From: Ampullaceana balthica
Taxonomy: Eukaryota; Mollusca; Gastropoda; Lymnaeidae
DNA length: 64,000 nt
NCBI GenBank assembly: GCA_944989445.1
Contig: CALYLW010000167.1
Span: 372,001 to 436,000 of the forward strand
Direction: 5' to 3'
Each line of letters opens with the position of its first letter. The stretch's first letter is position 1. Below are positions 21,474-32,917 of the stretch, piece by piece. Position numbers and translations under genes: made by a program. Below the pieces are notes generated by a model. That model did no database searches. It was not told the origin of the DNA and saw only the letters and a list, made by a program, of their open reading frames with translations.

Positions 21474-22718
21474 AGGCCTGTCAAAGGGTACCCGCGACCC
21501 GGGTACCCGTTGCCGTTAGATTACCCGTGTAGTAAAATTCCGCCCGGGTACCCGTGAAAATGTGGCTTCAATGTCTATAGTCTATATTAACCAAACTTCG
21601 GCTCCCATGCGGCTTTTTTGTGTTTAATTTAAGGCTCGCGAAACAATTTATCAAATGAAAATTTTTGTTTCAAATATATACTGTGAAATTCATCTAAGAG
21701 AACTATCTGTCAACGGGAAATACAATACGGTCTCTACAAACCACAATGCATTTTGATACTTCTTTTTTCTCTGAAAATGAAACAGAAATCTCAAACACAA
21801 GAAGGTTATGGTTCTTTGAATGAATCTTACAAGGAAAACAAAACTCCTCTGCCGAAAATAAGGATGGACTGTATAGAGATGAAAGATGCCGTGTTTGTTG
21901 TTGTTAATAAAAACACCCCTGCTTTGACACTAACTTTGATCTTTGAAATACGCCGACATTGGATTTAGGATTGGCGATGTTGTCTATCTACCCCCTCCTC
22001 CTCCCTCCATTCGATTGTGTTTCGTGTGTTCATTACAGTGTGAGCCTTGCCCAAAAACTGAATTTAATAATACACCAAAATTTGTAAGTTTTTAAAGTCA
22101 ATAAATTAGTTACTAACAGTGTAAGATGGATAAGGGCCCGTTCATAAATGACGTTACACACCTAGGGGAGGAGGGGGTCACACATTTGTGATGAGGGGCA
22201 TGCATCTGTTTAAGAATAAATGTAACGTCACATCAAAACACGCAACTTTAAATAAAAGTTCCCCTGAAATATTTGATTGCTTACAATTTATTTAAAGACG
22301 TTTTACATGGATTTAAGCGTGTAGCGATTTTTAGAGTTCAACTTCACATTAATTACAAAATTAAATGACAATAAAGTTGACATATGCTCATTTTCAAAAA
22401 GCAAGTACGGCTTTTATGGGGGGGGGGCGTAAAGCTTTGTGGCGTCATATTGGATGGGCTCTAAGTTTTTGTGACAACCTGTGACGTGGGGGGGGAGTAA
22501 AAATTGGTCCATATCACTTGACGTCATTTATGTACTGCCCCTAAAATGCCGGCCGTGTAGCTACTGTTTGAAATGAGGTGCATGGAAGGTGGCTAGGTAG
22601 CATTGTATAGCGGTAGACGGGGAAAATTATGCGATGTTTCGATCGGTTAACCCGGGTACCCGTTTGAAATTTGGACGGGTACCCGGGCATCATTTTTCAA
22701 CAATATTGTCAGCCCTTG
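21474..22718 (+). mobile_element. hAT-type element, TSD TCTCAAGT
   Basis: Starts AGGCCTGTCAAAGGGTACCC and ends CAATATTGTCAGCCCTTG, flanked by perfect 8-bp TCTCAAGT (21466-21473, 22719-22726). Subterminal GGGTACCCG blocks occur at both ends. An open frame at 21753-21968 (71 aa) has no recognisable transposase motif. A Harbinger-type MITE is nested at 22134-22541. A solo right end of the same family is at about 45795-45840. Confidence 0.8.
22134..22541 (+). mobile_element. PIF/Harbinger-type MITE, TSD TAA
   Basis: Runs from GGGCCCGTTCATAAATGACG to TGACGTCATTTATGTACTGCCCC, with TAA on both sides (22131-22133, 22542-22544). The inverted ends contain CRE-like TGACGT motifs. Related copies are at 32834, 37099, 37518 and 59733. 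Confidence 0.8.
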
Positions 22719-22726
22719 TCTCAAGT

Positions 22727-23444
22727 GATCCTTTGGGCTTGGGCCCTGGGCATAGGGAGGCGGGAGGCTTGTTCCAGTCACTAATCTGTTATAAGTTATA
22801 GACTTTTACTTGTTTTGTTTTCTTCATAATTTACAGTTACACAGTTAACACAGCCAACTTCAAATTAATTTTATTGTAATACCGGTAATACAGTACTACT
22901 AATACACATTTCTTCACAATAATAACTTCAATTAATAAGAGTAAGACTGTAAGAGTCTATAACTAACAGTTACAGACTATACTATAACTATAATAATTAT
23001 AAAATAAAAAATAATACTATAACTATAGCTTTTAACTATAAACTTAAAATATAAATACTATACTATACTATAATTAATAACTTAATAATTATTAGTAATT
23101 AGACTAATAATATTAGCTAACTCATCAATTATTACTTATGCCACTTATGACTTATGGTGTGATTTCTGGTAGGTACGCTGGTACAGAAATTTATTCGATT
23201 CGTGACTAGTGGGCTAGTTTTAATTGTATTAAGTCATAGGCTATTTAATAGGCTTATTTATTATTGAACAGAGAACGTAAACAAAATAGCTTGTCACTGT
23301 TGTGGTAATTATCCTTAACAGTAAACGTAATTACCGAGCATATACTTAAATGCTATACATTAATCAAAGCATCTTCCTACTGTCCGACCTGAATGTCTTT
23401 AACGTCCAAAATATATATCTTTTTAGTACGTACTTCGTTTAATA
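22727..23444. other. AT-rich spacer, no gene seen
   Basis: Low-complexity ACTATAA/TAATAAT stretches around 22960-23110. Nothing coding recognised. Confidence 0.4.
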
Positions 23445-23562
23445 CCATTTATCAGTGGCGTAGCTAGGGGGTGGAGGGGGTGGTCCGCCCCGGGTTGCAC
23501 ACATTTAGGGACGGCTTTTGTGGGCATTTGAAAAGTACAACCATTTCCGACGACCGTCCTTT

Positions 23563-24062
23563 TTAAATCCCTTATATTAACTTCGCGGCCGTCTCTGTCT
23601 GTCTGTCGTCATCTCATCATCTCTCTCATCATCTCATGGGCTGGGCGGGCGGAAAAAGAAAAGTCAAAAATGACCCACTTCCAGTGATCCGATCGAGCTG
23701 AAATTTGGCACACGGACCCGACTCACCTAACAATGCATCGTATCAAAATTTAGGATCGATCGATCGTACCGTAATTAAATTAATGCATTTTTAGTTTATC
23801 CTTATATGAGGTATGTAATTCAAATTCACTGTTTGTTATTGTTTTTTTCTTCCACTTCCACGTGAGTTTGAGTTGACGCCGACCGTCGTGTTGACGCCGA
23901 CCGTCGTGCCGACACCCCCTCACATCCCACCCCCATTTATTAAAGACAAGGGACATCACTCGGTGTCAGTCTGTAAATGTTTGAAAATAATCAATACTGT
24001 TAGTTATGTCTCATATATAAGGGATTTATAGTCAAAAACTTTGTTTTTGCGGGTTTGTTTAT
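23563..24062 (+). mobile_element. HINE-like repeat, tandem unit 1
   Basis: Begins AAATCCCTTATATTAACTTC and ends ATATATAAGGGATTTATAGTC plus hairpin CAAAAACTTTGTTTTTG. The 13-nt AAATCCCTTATAT and its complement near the 3' end are subterminal inverted repeats placed inside a terminal hairpin, the layout described for Helentron-type elements. A CATCATCTCTCTCATCATC microsatellite follows the 5' end. The unit runs head-to-tail into the next copy. Confidence 0.65.
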
Positions 24063-24603
24063 TTAAATCCCTTATATTAACTTCGCGGCCGTCTCATCAT
24101 CTCTCTCATCATCTCATCATCTCATGGGCGGGCGGAAAAACACAAGTCGAAAATGACCCACTTCCAGTGATCCGATCGAGCTGAAATTTGGCACACGGGC
24201 CCGTCTGACCTAACAATGCATCGTATCAAAATTTCAGATCGATCGATCGTACCGTAATTAAATTAATGCATTTTTAGTTTATCTATATAAACTATATGTA
24301 GAGGTCGCTATCGTTTACATTTTACGGGTCACTTGACTTCAGGCCAGCCACCGGTGTGAACACATCTCGTGCTTAAACCAGGTAAAGCGGCGTGCTTTTG
24401 TTTACATTTGGCGTTTCACGGTGAACTTGGCCCAGCGATCGGTGACAAGACCTTTCCCCTCTCCCACCCCCACCCCACCCTTTTTGGGTTAAAAGCAAAG
24501 GGGAGTAAAGACAGATTCAGTCTGTAGATATTTGTAAATATTTTAAGTTCTGTCTCATATATAAGGGATTTATAGTCAAAAACTTTGTTTTTACGGGTTT
24601 GTT
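24063..24603 (+). mobile_element. HINE-like repeat, tandem unit 2
   Basis: Same 5' end, same GATCGATCGTACCGTAATT inner block and same 3' hairpin as unit 1, beginning exactly where unit 1 stops. It carries a different ~150-bp 3' interior, so it is a variant and not a perfect duplicate. Confidence 0.65.
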
Positions 24604-24920
24604 TTATTACTACGTTTTTATTAGCTCGCTTTCGTTGGTGAGGCATTGTCCAAGATTTTTTCAAATCTGCCAACGTAAAATTGAACCACTTCTGATGGTC
24701 CTAGAGATCTGAAAATTTTACCACAGATAGATCTTGGATGACAATGCATTGTATCAAAATTTCAGATTGATCAAATGTACCGTTATTAAATTATTGAACT
24801 TTTAAGTTTATCTATAGTCTATATAAAAGCATCTGTACTGTCGGCTTTTGTTGACATCTGTGAGTTCGCCCCGTGACCACATCACAATGTTTTTAAAACG
24901 TTGGGCGGGCGCTTGTGAGG
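24604..24920 (+). mobile_element. HINE-like repeat, partial unit 3
   Basis: Diverged 5' part (TTTTTATTAGCTCGCTTTCG) and shared middle (TGTATCAAAATTTCAGATTG, ATGTACCGTTATTAAATTA). No 3' hairpin is found, so it is 3'-truncated. Confidence 0.5.
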
Positions 24921-24944
24921 TGTTTGGTAAAATAAATAGAGGTA

Positions 24945-25266
24945 AAAAAATATTTTTAAAAACCAGGTTGTTAGAAGTGGACTAAAAAGAAGAAAATAAT
25001 TTAAAACTTATTAGTTCAAGTACTTCGATTTAATATGACTAAAAACGTGGGGTGGGTGTTTGGTATAAAAATTAAAGATTTCTAATGTAGAAGGCAAAAG
25101 AGAGATCTATAAGTGAGAGAATGAGTGAACCGCATATGTTAAACCTCATAAGCGCCCGCCCCACGTTTTTAGTCATATTAAATCGAAGTACTTGAACTAA
25201 TAAGTTTTAAATTATTTTCTTCTTTTTAGTCCGCTTATAAAAACGTGGTTTTTAAAAATCTTTTTT
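24945..25266. repeat. large inverted repeat (hairpin), ~100-bp arms
   Basis: The left arm (about 24945-25055) contains CTAAAAAGAAGAAAATAATT, ACTTCGATTTAATATGAC and TAAAAACGTGGGG. The right arm (about 25156-25266) is its near-perfect reverse complement. The loop is about 100 bp. A transcript would fold into a long hairpin. The arms could be the inverted ends of a foldback element. Confidence 0.85.
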
Positions 25267-25652
25267 TTACTTCTATTTATTCATTTGAAGGGGGAAATCC
25301 GAGTGAAACAAAAATACTCGTACTTTTGAGTCTTAAATAACGGATTCGAAAAACATTTGTTTGATTAAATAGCGGATCTTATAACTAGTTTAAAACCGTT
25401 CAAAAATTTTATTCGCTCAAAAAAGGTATCGATTTGTTTGGAAAATTAAGCGGTATACGTCACATATGACGCTTTCATAAGAAAACTACACAAAAAACAT
25501 ATCGCCGCTGGGCCGAATAATAAGTTCTATTAATATCGCAGAATTTCTGCGTTGAATATTGACATTGGCAGTGATTTTGGCAGAGTGGTGCGCGAACAAG
25601 TACATACAAGGCATGGTGGTTCAAATATTGTGTTTAACTTGCATGTACTAAT

Positions 25653-28600
25653 TTAAGGGCTTCAAGGGCTGTCTAAGCCGGAGTAGATGCGGGGATAAGC
25701 TCACTAATCCCAAGAAATGCTCCAATGCCCTGCGACTCTAATCGCCTCTGGCAGCCAAATCCAGCTCCTGGCCTTCACGTGGGGCTTTTCAAACAAGTCC
25801 GGCGAAGCCTGTTCCCAACTAACAGGAGAAGGGGTGTAAGGCGGACCACTGGTGCCTCAAAACCAGTTGCTTCGGGCAGATGAGGCTCGTCAGCCTTAGA
25901 TGGCCGCTCATCTAGGAGAAGGAAAACTCCGACTTCAAACATCCGCTGCCTTGCGGCCATACTCACTCACGAGAAAGGCTAGGAGAGTAAACCTCGATCA
26001 CAAATCAGGAGCCGGAATCCCGAAGGCAGTCTGGCGTTGTTTACAACGTCTATCTGGTAATTCCTGCGACGTAGTTGATACCAAGATGTACTGGCTCTGC
26101 CTCTCCCTTGGTCCACTCAGCTGCGTGGAGAGAGAGAGTCTACTGCACGGGCAACAGCTGATTCTCCCCACCACCTGCCCAGGCCTGTGCTCTGGAGAGG
26201 ACACGCCAGCTTCGCCTCACAGCGTTGACACAACACGGGAAGTAGTAGTGACCGGTTATAAGCCTCCCGCTCAATTGGCGTAGAGCTGGCGCCAGGGATT
26301 GCTTCCGACGGTGGGAGAGATATCTTTGTCTCATTGGACAGCTACCGCCCGCCTCAAGCTGGGCAGCCCCCAGTCAATAAGGTGTTGTCCCGCCACAGTC
26401 TGCCTGCCCTACTGGGTGCGTAGGGCTCAGGGTGCACACATGCCTGACAAGTAGACTGTAAACGCATGCACCAACCAATACAAATATAAATAAACAAACA
26501 AAAAGGAAAACCCCAATCCTCAAGCTGGGGACCTGGAAAGTACGGACGCTGACACCTGGGATGGCAGACGACCTTAACGATATCAGCGATGCCAGGAAAA
26601 CATCTGTAATAAACAACGAACTGGCAAGACTGCAGGTAGACATAGCCACCTTACAAGAGACACGACTGCCAGGTTCTGGTTCATTACGTGAAAAGGACTA
26701 CACGTTCTTCTGGCAATGCAAAAGCGAGGAAGAGGTCAGAGAACATGGTGTTGGATTTGCTGCCCGAAACACCCTCTTGGGGATGGTAGAACCCTGCCAT
26801 CAGGGAACTGAAAGGCTTCTCTCACTACGCCTACACACCTCAACAGGGCCCGCATACCTAATTAGCGCATATGCTCCTACGCTCAATGCAACCATACAGG
26901 CGAAAGACGAGTTCTACAACCAGTTGGACTCACTGCTAAGCTCAATCCCCAAAGATGAGCATGTGATATTGTTGGGCGACTTTAACGCGAGGGTGGGTGT
27001 AGACTACATCTCATGGCCCTCTTGTCTGGGAAGATTAGGTACAGGAAAACTGAACGAAAACGGACAGAGACTCTTGGAACTATGCTCTTATCACGATCTC
27101 TGCATCACCAATACTTTCTTTCAGACAAAGCCACAACACAGAGTGTCCTGGAGACATTCCCGCTCTAAGCACTGGCACCAGCTGGACCTAATTATTACCA
27201 GGCGCTCTGCATTGAAACACGTTCTCCTCACTCGAACTTTCCACAGTGCCGACTGCGACACAGATCACTCACTGGTATGCTGTAAGCTGAGATTACTGCC
27301 CAAGAAATCTCACCATTCCAGATCAGTAGGCAGACCCCGCATTGATGTGAACAAAACTTCTCACCCCGAAAAGAAAGCTGAGTTTATACAAGCTCTATCC
27401 AACTCACTAAACTCTGACCTGCCAGGCAATAGCACCAAGGAAAAGTGGGAGCATCTCAGACAGACCATCCACAGAACAGCCATGCAGATCTTCGGAAGAA
27501 AAAAGGACCAAAAACACTGACTGGTTTGAGGCCAACTCTGCCACACTCACCCTTGCTGTAGAAGAAAGACGAAGTGCTCACCAAAAATACAGGTACTCCC
27601 CAAACCCACAGACACTGCAGGCGTACAGATTAGCCAGGAGCAATGTTCAGAGATTAGCTAGGCAATGCGCAAACGACTACTGGCTCCAACTCTGTCAGAG
27701 CATCCAGCTAGCGGCTGACACCGGTAAAATAAGGGGGATGTATGATGGCATTTAAAAAGCCAAGGGGCCTTCTAAGAAAGTCATAGCCCCGCTGAAGTCC
27801 TCAACCGGAGAAATAATCCGCGACAAGTCTAAACAGATGGACAGATGGGTGGATCACTATTCAGAACTTTACTCCAAACAAAACCACTTAACCCAAGATG
27901 CCATCGATGCCATCCAAAGCCTCCCCCTCATGGCAGAACTGGACGACATACCCACCCTGGCAGAACTAAAAGAAGCTATTGAGCGATTACCTATAGCCAA
28001 GGCCCCCGGTCAGGACGGAATCCCACCAGAGATCATCAAGTGCGGCAGTAGTGTATTGCTGGAACACCTTCATGGCCTCCTCTGCCAGTGCTGGGAAGAT
28101 GGAGCAGTACCAGAGGATATGAGAAATGCAAACATAATCACCCTGTATAAAAATAAAGGAGACAGAAGTGACTGTAACAACTACAGAGGCATTTCTCTCC
28201 TTAGCATCGTGGGTAAGGTCCTTGCACGCGTTGCTTTAAAGAAACTTCAAAGACTTGCTGAGAGAGTATATCCTGAATCACAATGCGGCTTCCGGGCAGA
28301 AAGGTCAACAATCGACATGATCTTTTCTCTAAGACAACTTCAAGAAAAGTGCCGAGAGCAACACATGCCCCTCTATCTGGCTTTCATTGACTTAACAAAG
28401 GCTTTTGACCTGGTCAGCAGAGATTGTCTGTTTACAGTCTTGGCAAAAGTTGGATGTCCACCAAAACTGCTCAACATCATACAGTCATTCCACGATGGTA
28501 TGAAAGGCACGGTGCAGTATGACGGATAAACTTCCCCTCCATTTGATATCGTCAGCGGAGTCAAACAGGGCTGCGTCCTCGCCCCGACACTCTTTGGCAT

Positions 28601-29760
28601 CTTTTTTGCCTGTCTGTTGAGACATGCCTTTGGAACCTCAACCGAAGGGATCTACCTACACACCCGTTTTATGGCAAACTATTCAATCTGGCCAGGCTGA
28701 AATCAAGGAGGAAGATACGTGAAACAGTCATTAGGGACATGCTTTTTGCGGATGATGCTGCCATAGCTACCCACAATGAAGCAGATTTGCAAAGCCTAAT
28801 GGACCGCTTTGCCAAGGCCGCCAGCGACTTCGGCCTAACCATCAGCCTCAAAAAGACTAATGTGATGGCCAAGGATGCTGATCCACCCAACATCACCATC
28901 AATGGTTGCCAACTCGAGGCCGTGGATCACTTTACAGACCTTGGCTCCAGCATCACCAACAACCTGTCCCTTGATTCCGACCAAGACATAAGGATCGGCA
29001 AGGCCTCCACAACTCTGGCCAGGCTCTCAAAAAGAGTCTGGAACAACAAAATGTTGACCATCAGAACCAAAATTGCTGTGTACCGAGCATGTGTGCTAAG
29101 CACCCTCCATTATGCCAGTGAATCCTGGACCCTATACTCCAGACACGAAAGGAGATTGAGTGCTTTCCACATGCGCTGTCTCCGGCGCATCCTGGGAATC
29201 GCCTGGCAGGACCATGTCACCAACAATGAGGTGCGACAACAGGCAAATATACAAAGTATGACAACTCTTCACCGCCAGCGTCGGCTCAGATGGTTGGGAC
29301 ATGTTCGCAGATTGGAGGATGGCGGAATCCCAAAGGACATCCTCTACTCTGAGCTATAAGGAAAGAGGACTACAGGCCGGCCTAACCTCCGTTTCAAAGA
29401 TGTCTGCAAGAGAGACCTCAAAGCTATTGGCATCGACTTAAATGGCTGGGAGGAACTCGCTGGGGACAGACACAGATGGAGACAGGCGTTGACTGCCGGG
29501 ATAGAAGCAGGAGAAAGAGACCTGCGGCAGGTCGCAGACGCGGACCGCCAAAAGAAGAAAAGGAGAGCTAATCAGACAACCACAGGTGCTGTCTTTCAGT
29601 GCCAGAAATGCGGCAAAGGCTGTCATTCGAGAGTGGGCTTGTACAGCCACAACAGAAGCTGCAGGGCCATGCGCGAGGATCCTACAGGAGCACAGAAACT
29701 TCCGTCGTCTCACGAGACATAAGGAAAGCCAACCACTAATTTAAGAAAATAAAATTTTCA
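25653..29760 (+). mobile_element. decayed full-length LINE (non-LTR retrotransposon)
   Basis: Composition shifts sharply to higher GC at about 25650 and back after about 29740. A ~870-bp 5' leader is followed by an APE-type endonuclease (26520-27520), reverse transcriptase (27530-29100) and a C-terminal zinc finger (29596-29670). Exact ends and target duplication were not found. It lies inside the hAT composite. Confidence 0.8.
26489..29722 (+). pseudogene. LINE endonuclease-reverse transcriptase, broken
   Basis: Endonuclease motifs: LQETRLPGSG (catalytic Glu), LLGDFNARVG (Asp), HQLDLIITRR and DTDHSLV (Asp-His). The first motif reads LGTWKVRT, where the family has an Asn after Trp, a likely catalytic loss. 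The reverse transcriptase shows KAPGQDGIPPEI, YKNKGDRSDCNNYRGISLL, FIDLTKAFDLV, VKQGCVLAPTLFG and FADD at 28745. The tail has CRRILGIAW, RLRWLGHVRRL and a C2H2-like finger CQKCGKGCHSRVGLYSHNRSC near 29600-29665. Breaks seen: frame change near 27515, in-frame stops near 27752, 28527 and 29357, and a frame change near 28665. The clade is not certain. Confidence 0.85.
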
Positions 29761-29789
29761 GTTTTCAGAAAATTATTATAAGAAAAGTA

Positions 29790-30302
29790 ATTAATAAAAA
29801 CAACCCGTAAAAAACCAAGTTTTTGACTATAAATCCTTTACGTATGAGACGTAACTAAAAGAATGTTCATTATAACACGCAGCGCAAGACCATCCAAAAA
29901 TACAAAATTGCAGTTGTGTCGTAAAACGTGTTTAATATAATGCGCACCGATCAGGAATAGGTTTATAAAAAGTGTTGTCAGTAAAATACGCACCTTATTG
30001 CGCGACAGAAAGGTTGTTCAATATAATACGCACCGCGACGCTCTATCTCAAAAAATAGCATGATACATAGGAATAAATAAAATAATCTAAAAAATCAATA
30101 ATTTAATTACGGTACATGCGATCGATCTGAAATTTTGATACATTGTTTTTATCATCGGTACGAAACTGCTTGCAAAATTTCAGCTCGCTATCTTGCGAGC
30201 AAGTGGGTTAAAAATCGATCAAAAGTTTTGGCGACAAGCAAGCAAGCAAGCAAGGTCGGTCGGTCGGTCGGCCGCAGACACCACGAGTTAATATAAAGGA
30301 TT
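29790..30302 (-). mobile_element. HINE-like repeat, inverted copy
   Basis: Reverse-oriented member of the Helentron-like family. The hairpin end (AAAAACCAAGTTTTTGAC) is at 29813 and the start end (AACTCGTGG in reverse) at about 30285. The interior carries GCGCACCGATCAGG and GCACCGCGACGCTCTATC in reverse. A GCAA/GGTC microsatellite sits at 30236-30272, inside the 5' end. Confidence 0.65.
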
Positions 30303-30841
30303 TAATAAAAATTAAATTTATTTTGTTTTTATTGCATTAAAGTACCACACATAATTTGTGTTTGTCATTAAAATACGGTTATTCATTCAAACAATGTTAA
30401 GCCTATTCAATTAAATTAATGTGTTAATAATTTGAATTCGTCTATTGTATGGAAAATTATTTAGCTTTATGACAAGAATATGAAAATATTCAAATTTCGC
30501 CGTTAATAAACACCAAAATAGGCATACATAATTTCGAAAAAGACCTACTTTAAAATTTCAAGGGTCTTGTAAAAATTATCATCTGAAGAAGTAACTAGTA
30601 AAACGAAATCAGATGCTGGAATTTTTACTCAATTCAATGCAATCTTTTTCTATTATATGTTGTCTCAATTATGGGAATACATCATTTTTTTAAATTAACG
30701 CAAATCCATTGCATGTAACAAAGAGATGTGCTAATAGAAAAAGCTGTTATATCAGCAAACAAATTTGTGAAGAGTCGTAGATATGAACTGAACGCGTAGT
30801 AAGAAGGATAACAAAACATGAGTGGGGAAAATTAAGAAAGC

Positions 30842-31388
30842 GTGGTTTTATTTTTAGAACAAGAAGTACAACAAGAAATGTTCATGGATGGAATTATAAA
30901 AGAACGCTTTGATGACTTGCATGTCCTTTCAAGAAAATATTCGTATATAATACCATGTAACCTACTAAATGAAGCGTTTGAACATCAAATAAATTACTTT
31001 ATTGACATTGATAAAGAACAATTCAATCTTGAAAGAAAAAGGATCCAGGTTTTATGGCTGTCCCTACACTACAAGAAAAGATATTATGTTAGAAAAACGC
31101 GTGTAAAGGCCCTTTTGATCTATTAAAATTTATTTAACAGTATAGATTGGAAAATTCTGGACCCAACATTGTAGTTTGCTATGAATTTTTTCAAGAATTA
31201 CTATCAGTGTCGCTAGTAGTGAAAGGAGCTTCCCCAAACTGAAGTTGATAAAAAAGTATCTTTGTTCCACAATGATCGAATTAAGACAACAAAATGTTGC
31301 AATATTGTCCATAAAACAAGTTATTACGAATAATTTAAATTTAGATGGCATAATACATTATTTTTCTATTATGAATTTAGCAAAGTAA
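30842..31388 (+). pseudogene. hAT transposase C-terminal fragment
   Basis: 30842-31128 reads through FDDLHVLSRKYSYIIPCNLL and LLNEAFEHQINYF in a transposase-like style. In another frame 31194-31388 reads SVASSERSFPKLKLIKKYL, then LRQQNVAILSI, ending at TAA. The A-S-x-E-R-x-F-S/P-K-L...R..LAILSI pattern is the hAT dimerisation domain seen in ZMYM-type transposases. At least one frameshift and stops separate the two parts. It sits 340 bp from the right end of the hAT composite, in the orientation expected for its own transposase. Confidence 0.75.
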
Positions 31389-31544
31389 ATTTATAAATAG
31401 ATCTATGTGTAAATACTAATGTATACAATTTCTTTGTTTGGTAATGTTTTTTTTTGGGTGTAAATTTGGAATAATATGTTTTATCTTATTTTAAACGTCA
31501 TTAAATAAAGTGTCAGTAATCAAATTTTAATATTTAAGTGGAAA

Positions 31545-31672
31545 TTTTATTTAAAGTTGCGCGTTTTGACGTGACGTCAGATTTCTTAAACACACCCCCT
31601 CGTCACTCCTCGTCACAAATGTATGACTCCCCTCCCCCCGTGCGTGACGTCATTTATGTACGGGCCCTAAAG
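31545..31672 (-). mobile_element. partial Harbinger-type MITE end
   Basis: GCGTTTTGACGTGACGTCAG through to GCGTGACGTCATTTATGTACGGGCCC is the right half of the TAA-flanked MITE family, adjacent to the right end of the hAT composite. Confidence 0.6.
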
Positions 31673-31943
31673 AGGGCGGCAAATTAGAGACAGCCCCGGG
31701 CGGCAACAGCCCTAGCTACGCCAATGCCATTTATTGCATTTTATAGCTCTACATATTTGGGTGGCTTGAAACTCACAGTAGTACAGTATCTCCAATGTTC
31801 TTAACCTTATTAAAAGGACAAAGAGTGGCAACATATCCTACTCTTTCCAAAGGATTGCTCTCTTTGGCTCTAGATTTCACACCAGCTAAGGCTAAGTTTT
31901 AATTTCTTTATATTTGCTTTATTTATTTATGTACTATTTATTC

Positions 31944-32000
31944 GTTGAAGAAGGCTCTTTGCCGAAACGTTCGCTGTTTTGCGACGTATTGTCAGGCTCA
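31944..32000 (+). other. weak hammerhead-like motif upstream of LINE tail
   Basis: TTGAAGAAGGCTCTTTGCCGAAACGTTCGC resembles the stem II plus CGAAACG part of hammerhead motifs found in retroelement untranslated regions. The canonical CUGAUGA box is changed to TTGAAGA, so activity is unlikely. It is probably a relic of a retroelement leader or of a Penelope-type element. Confidence 0.2.
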
Positions 32001-32094
32001 CTCATACCCTGTTTGCATGTTATCCATCTTCTTATATATAAGCCTGATTGAAGTCTCACCCACATTTTGTAGTATCTTTCCTTAAACGTTTTTC

Positions 32095-32623
32095 AGACAT
32101 TTGAAAATTACTACTAAAAACATTATCCGGCCGACAAAGCTCAGGCTTTACAGAGCTCTCGTTAAAACCATTGTCCTTTGCCTTTACGGATGTGAGACCT
32201 GGACACTAATGGCAGCCACTGAAAGCAAGCTCCAGGTATTTGAAAACAAATGCATGAGGAAAATTCTCCCGATCTCCTATTTAGAACACAAGACCAATGA
32301 ATATGTCTGGAACAGAATAAACTCTATTGCGGTTCATCAAGAAACCATCATAACAACAATTAAGAGACGCAAGATGGCATGGTTCGGTCATGTACTGCGA
32401 CATGATACCCTGACAAAAATTATCCTTCAAGGCACTGTAGAAGGGGGCCGGCGAAGAGGTCGACAACGGAAAAGCTGGCTTGACAACATAAATGAATGGA
32501 CAGGGATGAGATTGCATGAATTATTGGCCGCCGCTCATAATAGGCAAATGTGGAGATCGTTATCTGTTGTTGTGTCCATGCGCTCCCTTTAACGACCGCA
32601 ACGGTCAAGGGACTGATGATGAT
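32095..32623 (+). pseudogene. LINE reverse-transcriptase tail with TGATGA 3' microsatellite
   Basis: The frame reads LRLYRALVKTIVLCLYGCET, CMRKILPISYLEHKTNEYVW, KRRKMAWFGHVLRHD and GGRRRGRQRKSWLDNINEW, up to a TAA near 32590. This is the C-terminal part of an RTE-like reverse transcriptase, truncated at its 5' end. It ends in GATGATGATGATGAG, the short microsatellite tail typical of RTE elements. No endonuclease or catalytic FADD part is present. Confidence 0.8.
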
Positions 32624-32833
32624 GATGAGTATTTTAATGCCCACTCCTTCGCAGAGAATATAATTTATCAATTAATCTTTTTTACAATATTAAAAAATAA
32701 AACACTCACTTAGGACGCAATAATCTTTCGAAAAGTATAGGAGGTTTCAGTAAATACACATATTTAATGCGTCATATCAGACACTGTATAACAAAATAAT
32801 TATGAACTTGCTCTCGTTATTATAATTTTTTTA

Positions 32834-32917
32834 AGGGGTCGTCCATAATTGACGTCATGCACCTAGGGGGGTCCATACATTTGTGACGAGCGGGAGGGGG
32901 TGTTTAAGAAATGTGAC
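32834..32917 (+). mobile_element. Harbinger-type MITE split by the LTR retrotransposon
   Basis: GGGGTCGTCCATAATTGACG begins after TAA. The sequence runs to ...TTTAAGAAATGTGAC and resumes after the LTR element at 37044 as GTGACGTCAAATCAAAATGCGC. The LTR element therefore landed inside an older MITE. Confidence 0.75.

Larger units (their letters stand above)
23453..31726 (+). mobile_element. 8.3-kb hAT-bounded composite, TSD CCATTTAT
   Basis: The left end CAGTGGCGTAGCTAGGG and right end CCCTAGCTACGCCAATG are 17-bp inverted repeats with one mismatch. They are flanked by perfect CCATTTAT copies at 23445-23452 and 31727-31734. Subterminal CCGCCCCGGG/CCCCGGGCGG blocks are also inverted. Inside are Helentron-like repeats (23563-24920 and 29790-30302), a large hairpin, a decayed LINE and, near the right end on +, the C-terminus of a hAT transposase. 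Reading: one hAT insertion that later collected other elements. A chance pairing of two ends is unlikely given the matching duplication. Confidence 0.75.

Noticed and set aside
25900..26283. 127-codon frame before the LINE endonuclease
   Set aside because: It lies in the LINE leader, shows no domain and overlaps equally long antisense frames; treated as untranslated leader.
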